NCBI GenBank assembly: GCA_021521415.1 | Contig: JAIQDT010005488.1 | Location: 1-64,000 of the forward strand | Length of the DNA: 64,000 nucleotides | Direction of reading: 5' to 3' | From: Bidens hawaiensis | Taxonomy: Eukaryota > Streptophyta > Magnoliopsida > Asterales > Asteraceae | Shown here: positions 32,585 through 41,471 of the stretch, one piece after another | Position numbering within the stretch: the stretch's first letter is position 1 | Layout of the letters: every line of letters begins with the position of its first letter | The notes under the pieces: generated by a model | The model's database searches: none | Told to the model about the DNA's origin: nothing | The model's input: only the letters and a program-made list of their open reading frames with translations | Program-made: the position numbers and the translations under genes

Positions 32585-33739
32585 GTGGTTGAGTTTGAAC
32601 TTGGTGAGCATGGGTCAAGTAGACGGGTGTAGTCACGGTTTGGGCTTGATGGGCATGGATAAGTTGAGGGCACATATTACGAAGATGGTTTGGGTCTCCA
32701 AAATGATAGTAAGTATGGGTATTAGGAGCACTGGGTTGAGCACGTGGGGTGGTTTATACATTAGGCGGGATACGACAAGTGTTAGCAAGGTGACTATAAA
32801 GGTTGCATTGGGTGCATAGTTGACAAGGAGTTTGGGGAGAGTGATGAAAGTTACACTTGGCACACAAGGGCTGAGGACCAAGGTATGTCTTTTTGTTCGG
32901 GGCAGTTTGGTTCTGTTTAGGATTAGATTGGTTAATGACATAGGCTTTACGTTTGTTGTTTGGTTTTGGTTTTAGCATCAGAGGATGAGTCGGTTTCGGT
33001 CTTGTCGGGATTAGTCTTGGAATCCTTGCGAGACAAACTTCCATCCCTAATATGACTGTCAGTGAGGGAAGAAACTAGGTCCGTAGCCTCACCGATGGTT
33101 AAGGAATCACGACTCGTCACAGCATCACGGAAAATGCTTGCTAAACCGCGAATGTATTTCTGAAAGTCACGGTTGTTGGGGGTTACAAGGTAAGGTACGA
33201 TTTAGCTAAGTTCACGGAAACGGTTCGAGCAGGTAGAGTTATCCCCACCGATCTGCTTAAGTTCCCAGAATTCGGCCTCCAATCTCTGCAGTTTATGTTC
33301 CGGGCAAAAATTCCTTCTTCATTGCCTCCTTAAATTCTTCCCAAGGCATAGACACGACTAAATCGGACCCTTGTTCGTTCCTCAGAGCATTCCATCAGAT
33401 GACAACTCGACTCTCAAAACGACTAGAAGCAAACTTTGTCCGTTTGGCATCCAGACATTCACAGTGGATAAATATGTGTTCCATTTCGTTGAACCATTGA
33501 AGCAAAGCGGTGGCATTTTCCTCACCACGGAAAGATTGAGGTTTGGTGCTCAAAAAGTTACGGAAATCATGGTTGTTGGGTGCGGTCGAGGTGGCTGAAC
33601 CATTGGAGTTAAGGCTCTGGATTTGAGTGACAATTGTTGGCATTGCAGCGGCAAATTCTTTTGTGATCCTAGCAGCCAAGCAGCGATCACGTGAACCGGA
33701 TGAACGTTGGTGACGATGGTGATTTCTTAGAGACGACAT
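32585..33739 (-). pseudogene. Gag (capsid and zinc knuckles) of the gag-only element
   Basis: Starts MSSLRNHHRHQRSSGSRDRC. The first 115 codons (33395-33739) lead into a capsid-type domain with NFLSTKPQSFRGEENATALL and WFNEMEHIFIHCEC. Across frame changes the homology continues as WWNALRNEQGSDLVVSMPWE, EFKEAMKKEF, then LKQIGGDNSTCSNRFREL and FQKYIRGLAS, and a linker to zinc knuckles CAKCNFHHSPQTPC, CTQCNLYSHLANTC and a third, damaged CGDPNHLRNMCPQL-like unit. At least two frameshifts and a TAG/TAA are present. Gag would have formed the particle; the enzymes must have come from a helper element. Confidence 0.7.
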
Positions 33740-34317
33740 TCTATAGGGATCAAAAATGAGGATTTATAAGATGAAGGATAAATTGAGAAAATCATAAGAA
33801 TAGTAAAATGTTTAATTATGTGGAAATAATAATGTTGTCATAAGAAGTAAGGGGATTAGCACCACAAAGATTAAATGCAAAAGATTATAAGATGAGGGAG
33901 GTACATAGCGTAAATAGTTATTAGATGATGTAGTCAATAAGATTTATGTGTGATGACAAATGAGGAGTTAAGTCAGTTTAAAATTTAGATTATTAAGTTT
34001 AAAATAAAATAACGAAATATAAATTGTGGATGTTGGCCTCTCATGAGATTTCAATGGCAATTTGAATGGTCCAACGAACTAATGGAAAATAATTGAGTTT
34101 GACAGCCCATGAGCGTTACATGGCAATTTGATTGTTCCAACTAATTAACGAATTAACAATGCAATGAAGTTTCGGCCCAATGAGCGTTACACGGCGTTTT
34201 AACCGACCAAACTAAATAACGAACTATCGAAAGAAATATGGGTAGTCGGAGTATCTTGTGAATCACCACGTTTAATTAAGCCAACAAAAATACGAATACA
34301 AGTTAAGAAATATGCGC
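33740..34317 (-). other. Leader of the gag-only element
   Basis: Non-coding DNA upstream (minus strand) of the gag start. It contains three degenerate tandem units at 34030-34230. The PBS is missing because the element is broken at 34317. Confidence 0.5.
34030..34230. repeat. Three degenerate ~70-bp tandem units
   Basis: Each unit carries a (T/C)CATGAG(C/A)-type block, then ATGGCAATTTGA or a relative, then a CCAAC/CCAAA(C/T)TAA block with AACGAA. They lie in the gag-only leader. Confidence 0.6.
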
Positions 34318-34985
34318 GTTCTGGTTGCGAGAAGTGCAATTCCTAGGTCACGTGATTAATCCGGAAGGGATATTGGTGGACCCAGCCAAGATTGAAGCAA
34401 TAACTAATTGGAAGACTCCACAAAACCCGACTAATATACGAAGCTTCTTAGGGTTAGCTAGCTACTATAGGAGATTCATTGAAGGTTTCTCCAAGATAGC
34501 CGCACCGCTGACCAGTATGACCCGAAAGACGATAGTATTCAGTTGGGGTAAGTTTCAAGAAGAAGCTTTTAAGGAGTTAAAGAAGAGACTCACGCAAGCT
34601 CCAATCCTTGCTTTACCCGATGGTGACGAGGATTTGGTTGTTTGTACGGATGCTTCGCATCGTGGGTTAGGTTGCGTGTTGATGCAACGAGGAAGGGTAA
34701 TAGCTTACGCATCTAGACAGTTGAAAGTCCATAAGAGTACTTATTCGACGCATGATTTGGAACTAGCGGCAGTTGTACATGCTCTCAAGATTTGGAGACA
34801 CTACTTATATGGTACTAAGTGTACTATCTACACCGACCATAAGAGCTTGAAGTACTTCTTTGAGCAGCATGAGGCACAGAAGGGGGTTAGAGCTGATAAA
34901 AGATTACGATTGTGACATAAAATATTACCCTGGTAAAGCTAATGTGGTCGCTGATTCGCTAAGTCGTAAGAATGAGGAGGTCATT
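34318..34985 (+). pseudogene. RT C-terminus and RNase H of a 5'-truncated chromovirus
   Basis: Homology begins abruptly at [20 protein letters not shown], which is the RT/RNase H connection, so fingers and palm are gone. [20 protein letters not shown] follows, then RNase H with [38 protein letters not shown] and [12 protein letters not shown] deletion at about 34885 shifts the frame; the domain then continues as [20 protein letters not shown] and VVADSLSRK. It is on the plus strand, opposite to the gag-only element that it interrupts. Confidence 0.85.
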
Positions 34986-35832
34986 GCAACAATGAAGTCA
35001 TGCCAGCTGATTATGAACTCAAGCCTTTTTGAAGAAATCTTCAAGGTGCAGACAGAAGTACTAGCTGATGAAGGGTTTGTGAAAAAGGAAAGAATTTACG
35101 GCCAGCAAGATGAGTTGATGGAAAACACTCATGGCGTTAAGACTAGATTTGACCGCATGTGGATCCCACGCCATGGAGATCTTAGAGGTCGAATCTTAGA
35201 TGAAGCTCATAAGTCAAGACACTCGATTCATCCAGGATCCAACAAAATGTACCAAGACCTGAAAAGAGACTACTAGTGGCCAGGAATGAAGAATGATGTG
35301 GTGGATTATGTTAGTAAGTTCTTAACCTGTTTACAAGTCAAAGCTGAACATCAGAAGCCTTATGGGAAAATGCAACCGCTTGAGATACCTGAGTGGAAAT
35401 GGGAACACATCACCATGGATTTCAAACTAAGCTACCTCGTACAGCTAAGCATCATGATACCATCTCGGTGATTGTGGACCGTTTAACTAAGAGTGCTCAC
35501 TTTCTGCCTATACGGGAGGCTATCTCGTCAGAAACGTTAGCAAGCTTGTTCATAAAAGAGGTTGTATCTAAACATGGAGTACCACTATCAATCGTGTCTG
35601 ATAGAGATACACGGTTTACTTCGATATTTTGGAAGAAGTTCCATGAAGCAATGAGAACAAGATTGAACATCAGTACGGCGTATCATCCTCAAACCGATGG
35701 GCAGTCTGAAAGGACAATCCAAACCCTTGAGGATATGATGCGTGCTTGTGTTTTAGATTTTGGTGGAAGTTGGGATGATCATCTGCACCTGGCAGAGTTC
35801 TCCTACAAAAACAGCTACCATCGAGTATTGGT
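34986..35832 (+). pseudogene. Integrase zinc and catalytic domains (broken)
   Basis: The HHCC region reads HKSRHSIHPG...VSKFLTCLQVKAEHQ: the first of the two zinc-binding cysteines is replaced by Phe. A TAG (35274-35276) stands where Trp is expected before WPGMK. The first catalytic Asp lies in HITMDF, the second in [12 protein letters not shown] and the Glu in [14 protein letters not shown]. The frame shifts near 35430 and again near 35830. It is closely related to the integrase at 12491-13108 but on the other strand. Confidence 0.85.
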
Positions 35833-36453
35833 ATGCCGCCGTTTGAGATGCTTTACGGTAGGCGATGTAGAACCCCGGTGTGTTGGGGTGAGATTGGTCA
35901 GAAAGAGATGGGAAGCCTAGAGGTTGTGCAAGAAACCTCATCAATGTTTGATCAGATCAAAGCAAGAATGAAAGCCGCTCAAGACAGACAGAAGTCGTAT
36001 GCTGACAAGCGATGACGACCAATTGAGTTTAACGTTGGTGACAATATGATGCTCAAGGTCTCGCCTTGGAAGGGAATCATCCGTTTTAGGAAGACGGGGA
36101 AGTTGAGTCCGAGGTATATTGGACCGTTTAAGATTATAGAACGCGTTGGTGAGGTGGCTTATAAGCTGGATTTACCTGATGAGTTAGAAGGGATTCACTC
36201 AACCTTTCATGTTTCTCACTTGAGGAAGTGTCTAGCTGATGACACGTCCAACGTGCCATTAATGGACATCGAGGTTGATGAACAACTGAACTACATCGAG
36301 CAACCGATAGCGATTGTTGATCGCAAAGAGAAGCAACTTTGTCACAAGGTTATATCCTTGGTGAAGGTGATATGGAAACATCGCAAGGGATCGGATGCTA
36401 CTTGGGAAGTGGAGGATGAGATGCGCAAGTTCTACCCTAGTTTGTTTAAGTAA
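35833..36453 (+). pseudogene. Integrase C-terminus with GPF motif and chromodomain-like tail
   Basis: [20 protein letters not shown] leads to [10 protein letters not shown] and a TGA (36013-36015) that replaces a likely CGA Arg codon. The frame stays open afterwards with VSPWKGIIRFRKTGKLSPRY, IGPFKIIERVGEVAYKLDLP and LRKCLADD. The tail LVKVIWKHRKGSDATWEVED is chromodomain-like, and the natural stop follows YPSLFK. A polypurine tract and LTR come next, so the polyprotein end is genuine. Confidence 0.85.
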
Positions 36454-36481
36454 TAGTTAGGTTTCGGGGACGAAACCTCTT

Positions 36482-36496
36482 TATGGAGGGAAGACT
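36482..36496 (+). other. Polypurine tract
   Basis: TATGGAGGGAAGACT directly precedes the LTR start TGTAACATCC and follows the pol stop by ~30 bases. Confidence 0.8.
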
Positions 36497-36653
36497 TGTA
36501 ACATCCTAAAATATTCTAATATTAAATAAAGAAAGTCGTATTAAGTTGTCGTGTGTTAATGATTAATTAATATTAAACAAGAAGGGATCATGGACTTGGA
36601 TTAATTAAGATGGATTAAGGGTAATGGGCCTTAGATCCATGGGCTTTAAGGGA

Positions 36654-36661
36654 TATAAATA
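36654..36661 (+). promoter_or_regulatory. TATA box of the pol-linked LTR
   Basis: TATAAATA lies ~157 bp inside the LTR, preceded by CCATGGGCTTTAAGG, a decayed form of the family palindrome. A CA-rich leader (36720-36750) follows, as expected of a plant LTR promoter. Confidence 0.6.
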
Positions 36662-37214
36662 TCCCCTAAACCATCCTAAAACCCTAAATCCTCACACTTT
36701 CCATCTTATTCTCTACACACTCAAAACACACACACCACACACCACCCTATACACGGCCGAGAGAGACGAGAGGGACTTGAGGCCAAACGAACGTTAGTTG
36801 GTATTAGATCTTTATTACACGAGCTATATACCAGATCTAGAGTGCGTAAACAAGTTAAACGAGATCCAAACGAACACCAAAGGTATGTTCTTGACCCTTT
36901 AAAGTTTATGTTTTTAGGATCGGTTAGCCTTGAAACTTAAAACGAGAGTAGATCGGGTATGAACAAAACGTATAGTTATAAACTTGATGTTAAAACGAAC
37001 CTAATGAAACCGTAAACATAAATGGCTCGTTTAAGATAAACCTTAGAACCAATATTGAACGTTTTGAGCCTAAAGACCCAAACTTTATGTCTTTCCGGGC
37101 CAAGTTTTGCCCAAACAAGACAATGGGAATGATCACGGGTTCGGTTAACATCATATCCAGGAATTTCTCGATAAAACGATGATGATTTTGGGGAATTAGG
37201 GACGAACAACGGAG

Positions 37215-37505
37215 GCTACTAAACAACTTCGCCTACAAGCGAACTTCGCCTGCAAGCAAGTTCGCTTGCAAGCAAGTTCGCCTAACTGATCAACTTCGCT
37301 GTTGATTAAGTCCGTTGTTGGTTAAGTTCGCCAGATACTAAGTGCTGGCTATAACTTCGCCACTCTAAGTTCGCTCACGTATAAGTTCGCCTATGAATAT
37401 GTTCGCTTGTAGTTAACCTCGCTTAATGCTAAGTTCGCTTGTATATAACTTCGCTTGTATACAAGTTCGCTTACAATTAAGTGCACGTAAGTTAAGTTCG
37501 GTAAC
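37215..37505 (+). repeat. AAGTTCGC/AACTTCGCC motif array
   Basis: About 20 variants of AAGTTCGC(C/T) or AACTTCGC occur at 9-20 bp spacing, several with GCAAG/CTTGC complements. It occupies the place of the AACGAATT array of the solo copies and ends in a few AACGAAT motifs. Confidence 0.7.
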
Positions 37506-38067
37506 GAATCGGATAGCAAATCAGACTTAAATCGTTATGAGGAATGAGCTAACGAATTAGGAAATAAAATAAAATCCCAGCCAGGGGCTCTGCCCCTTGG
37601 ACCCTGCTAGGGGCTGCCACCCCTAGAACCCCGCTGCTAGGGGGCTGCCCCCGGACCCCCATTCGTTGCGGGTTATATAAAGATAGAAATACGATATGAG
37701 TAGTACTAGTAAATTGATACATGTAAATATTATACAGTTAACCGTGCACAGATCAAGAAAGGGATTATGATTAATGGTGAACGTAACCGCATTCAGGTGA
37801 GTTTCTAGCCCCATTTCCTTGTTATGTTTGCGGGCTGTATGTCATGTATGATTTATATGATAGATATTATGTTATGATTGTGAATGAAAGCTTGTCGATA
37901 CGTGAACAATCTTCGGATATTGCACGTATTGACAAGGGAGGTATGTATATGAAAGATGAATGTGTATGATATAAATGTATGAATGATATATGAGTATGTA
38001 ATAATGATTAAAGGAAGTATTTGTATGAGTATGTAAAGATAGTATGAACGAAGAAGAAGAAAGAGGG

Positions 38068-38292
38068 ATCAGACCCTAATAATATCTGAGATAGAGAAGA
38101 CGGGATCAGACCCTTATAATATCTGAGATAAAGAAGTAAAAAGGGATCAGACCCTAATAATATCTGAGATAGACAAGAAAGGGATCAGACCCTAAATAAT
38201 ATCTGAGATAGACAAAGGAAAGAGGGATCAGACCCTAATAATATCTGAGATAGAAATGGAAGGGATCAGACCCTAATAATATCTGAGATAGA
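38068..38292 (+). repeat. Six ~38-bp tandem repeats
   Basis: The unit GGGATCAGACCCTAATAATA plus TCTGAGATAGA is followed by a variable purine spacer. It is homologous in place to the repeats in the solo LTRs. Confidence 0.9.
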
Positions 38293-38738
38293 ATGGACAG
38301 TAAATATAAAGTATGAACGTAATATGGTATATACGTATGTATGAAATAAAAGTAAATTAGTAAAGTAATTATTATGTATCTTCGGATGCATGATTGAAGG
38401 TAAGTGAATGTATTGTATGATGTATGATTAACTAGAACTCACTCAGCGTAGCTGACTTTTAGTATGCACGCAGGTGAGTAGGATGCGACAGCCGGCATGA
38501 GTGGGACACATGCCAGAAGAATAAAAGCCTGGCATCTGAAGATCTGCTATGTTTAATAAGTTATGTTTTGATTTTGAAAAGACAAGAAGAATGGTTTTAA
38601 GACATGTTTATGATTTAATATGTAACTTTTATGAAAGTTTTATGTTCCGCGTAAGTTTTTAATTAACTCTGATTTTAGAACTGTGTTTATGAGTAAATCC
38701 AACACAAAATGTAGGGTTACCGGTTACGGGGCCTTACA

Positions 38739-39136
38739 CATAAGACAATAGTTGCAGTTTTGTGTATAAGTATATATGAGAAATACAATTTACGTATATG
38801 TCCCCAAAACATTATAAAACGAGTAAAAGTGGGGAATGCGGTACTCACCTCAATCGACGAACAAAGGTAAATTAGAATATCGAGAATAACAACCGAGGAT
38901 CGCGCGTTGACGATAAAACCTATAAAAGAAAAGGGAAATACGGACACACTAAGTTAATGTACAAGATTGATTATGAGAGATCAATAATTATAATCACTAT
39001 TAAGCTAATATTATAATAATATAATATTATACATAAAGATTTATTATATAAAATAATTAGTTTGATTATAAAAACGTGTCTTGAAAATATTATTTTTAGT
39101 TTTATATAACATATTTATATATACAGTTTACTTGAG

Positions 39137-39168
<32 letters not shown>

Positions 39169-39387
39169 ATACACATATATGCTTACATATACGTATATAC
39201 ACGAACGAAAACGTGAGAAAGCAAGTATTAATAAGTCGGTTTACAATAGAATAATTTTAATTAATTGATTTAAAAAGAAGAAATTAGAAAAAATCCGGGG
39301 TGGTAGGGAGTCGAACCCGCGACCTGCCCCCCATGACTTAGATGGCTTAATCAGCTAGGCTACCAAGCAACTCGCAATATAGCCCAT
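38739..39387 (-). repeat. Partial 5' LTR of the gag-only element
   Basis: Collinear with about 26508-27260 with few differences, including CCCCAAAACA(T/G)TATAAAACGAGTA, the TA run and the tRNA-like block (39308-39362). The first ~500 bp and the distal part are missing. Its left edge is the end of the plus-strand LTR. Confidence 0.75.
39308..39362 (-). repeat. tRNA-like block, second LTR copy
   Basis: Minus strand TAGCCTAGCTGA (A box) and GGGTTCGACTC (B box, near-consensus). The C run is only six long here, so box spacing is closer to that of a real tRNA head. Confidence 0.55.
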
Positions 39388-40500
39388 GACAATACAAACA
39401 AAAAAACCTACTAAATAAAATTAAAAAAAAAAACATAAAGGGTAATTAAAAATTACAAAAATAAATTTAAAAAAAAAACCTAAATAAAATTGATTCCTAT
39501 GTCTGTATCTTATCCTAATATCTTCTTTTTTCGTTTCTAACATAGCTCGTACATCAGGGTTGGTGTCGGTGATCGGTGTCGTTAAAAAATCTACATTTTT
39601 TGAATTCCATGGGTTTAAACACATCGACAACCTGCTTATGGACTCAAACATCCATGCCCAAGGTCGTGTATATCTTGGAGTCGACGATTCATCTTGTCGA
39701 ATTGGTTTGTGTAATCGACACCCGCACTCGTACCCGATGATAAACCCACCCCTTTCACTTTCCTCGTAACCTTCCCACGACTTCTTCTACCTGCTGGTCA
39801 AGTGAGCTCCACGTCCTCATCCCCGTCGAGTTCATGAACTCATTATTATTTAGGTTGATGTTTCAAGCATCAGACGTTGACGTATATGGATCGTGTGAAG
39901 ACGAGGTTTTCGAGTTTTTTTTCAGGGCATGACAGGAAGCATGAGGCCCCACTTAAGGTGATCCCTCATAAGCATCCAACAACTCATTTATCCATGTTGG
40001 GACCTCCGACATAAAACCTCGGGAGGTGATAGATATCACTTGCCTTCAAAATATTATTAAGTAAAAATTGAAGTACAATTCGAGAAATGGTTGCAATGGC
40101 GTCTAAGTTACAGAGAGTGTGAGTAAAAGTGTGTGAGCATATGTGTCTTATGCTTTGCACCAGCCTCCTTTATATAACAATAATTAAATATAACAAATAT
40201 CTCGAAGAATAAGTCTATTTACTAGGTCTTAACTTGAGTTGCACTCATATGACGTTACAGACCTATTCTCCTTTTTTTCACTTGTTAATTGACTAGTCCT
40301 CCGACTCCTGCATGACTGAGTCTGCTAGGCGTTTGGTTATGAAACATGCAAGCATAATGGTTACTATAAACAAATATAGGTTCACGATACTGAACCTATT
40401 AAGGATCTAGGGCATCATGATATCATTTAGGATATTACTCAAGATCCTAAGCAAAAAAAATTAACCCACAACAATAGGCGGATGGCATCTGAAACTGCCT
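39388..40500. other. Unassigned DNA with a possible decayed coding relic
   Basis: At about 39540-39850 the composition is less AT-rich. One minus frame reads GRRSRGKVTRKVKGVGLSSG followed by TSAGVDYTNQFDKMNRRLQD before stops, while a second minus frame is open for 76 codons (39421-39651). This may be a relic of a captured or old gene, but I do not recognise it. 39860-40500 shows nothing. Confidence 0.3.
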
Positions 40501-40525
40501 CATACGCTTAGACTCTAAGCGTATG
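40501..40525. repeat. Near-perfect 25-bp palindrome
   Basis: Twelve-base arms CATACGCTTAGA and TCTAAGCGTATG flank a single central C. The role is unknown. I found no CTAG at the distance expected of a Helitron end. Confidence 0.85.
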
Positions 40526-40789
40526 AATCTATTACCTTTACATAAAATATATATTTGGTCCCTATACAATCATTTCTAAACCTTTTAAGCACAAAGTACA
40601 AGAGAAATAATCAAAACACTGTATCAACAAGACACGTAACCGATGTTGGTGCATGCGTCACAGAACACCTATACGCGAGCAATTTTGTACATATAAACAA
40701 TGTCATCCACGTAACTAATGTCTGAATGCGCGTAACCAATGTCGAAAATAAAGAAGCAAATACGAAATTTACATGTAATTTCAAATAAA

Positions 40790-41411
40790 ACACTTTTTAA
40801 CCCAACTCATTTCAACGTGAAACCCATTCTGACCCGACAACGTTTTAACCCAAGCCCGTTTTGACTTGACCCCTTTCGACCTAAAGTCATTCCGATTGAA
40901 ACAAATTATCCTTTTATTTGTATTAACCTATTATGTCCATAATACGTTCCCACCTCATGAGCCGCACTCGCCCTACCCGTTGTCAGTAGAGACTGGTAAT
41001 CACTTTTTTTTAAAGGCCAATAAAATTAAAGAAGGAAAAGGGGACGTAACATGTTAGTTTTTTAAAATTAATAAACTATAGCAATATCTGACTTAAATTA
41101 AAGATAATAAAATGCTCGTTTTTACAGTGTGGTTTTTTTAGAAAAAAATATTAACGTATGAAAAATGTTATGGTCTTTTAAAAGTCGTGGAGTTGGTTTG
41201 TTTAGAATAAGGAGTAAATATGTAACTATTATTCAAATTAACAAAAACTAATTGAAGTTGATTGACTTAAATTGTAAATTTTTTTTTTTGAAGAATTTGA
41301 AGTTGACCATATATGATGAGCTAAGGACAAAATTGCCCATAAAATATCATAATTTAATGTATTTTTTTATGTTCTATTATACCTCTTAAATTTTAAGAAG
41401 TATTTTGGACT

Positions 41412-41420
<9 letters not shown>
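40790..41420 (-). mobile_element. Reversed relic of a Helitron 5' region
   Basis: The reverse complement runs collinear with 840-1265 of the first Helitron: AAATTTAAGAGGTAT, a GGGCAATTTTGTC block, ACTCCTTATTCTAAACAAAC, TTAATATTTTTTTCTAAAA, AAAACGAGCATTTTATTATC, AACATGTTACG and a GTGATTACC end. The 5' TC terminus is obscured by the TA microsatellite, and no 3' end is identified. Confidence 0.5.
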
Positions 41421-41464
<44 letters not shown>

Positions 41465-41471
41465 TATATAT
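41417..41471. repeat. (TA)n microsatellite
   Basis: TA run that abuts the left end of the next solo LTR and has replaced its first bases. Confidence 0.95.

Larger units (their letters stand above)
36497..38738 (+). repeat. 3' LTR linked to pol; founder-type copy of the solo-LTR family
   Basis: TGTAACATCC...CGGTTACGGGGCCTTACA, 2242 bp. The end is the same as in the five solo LTRs and assigns them to a Ty3/gypsy chromovirus. In order it shows a TATA box (36654-36661), a CACACACACC leader, an AAGTTCGC array in place of AACGAATT (37215-37505), GC stem-loops (about 37580-37670), CAGGTGAGT (37794-37802), six tandem repeats (38068-38292) and ACTCACTCAGC...GCAGGTGAG (38440-38478). It ends against a fragment of another LTR at 38739. 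Confidence 0.9.

Noticed and set aside
39388..39392. GACAA at 39388 matching the flank left of 7143, as a duplication of one giant insertion 7143-39387
   Set aside because: The right border falls mid-LTR in the opposite orientation; a 5-base match is expected by chance.
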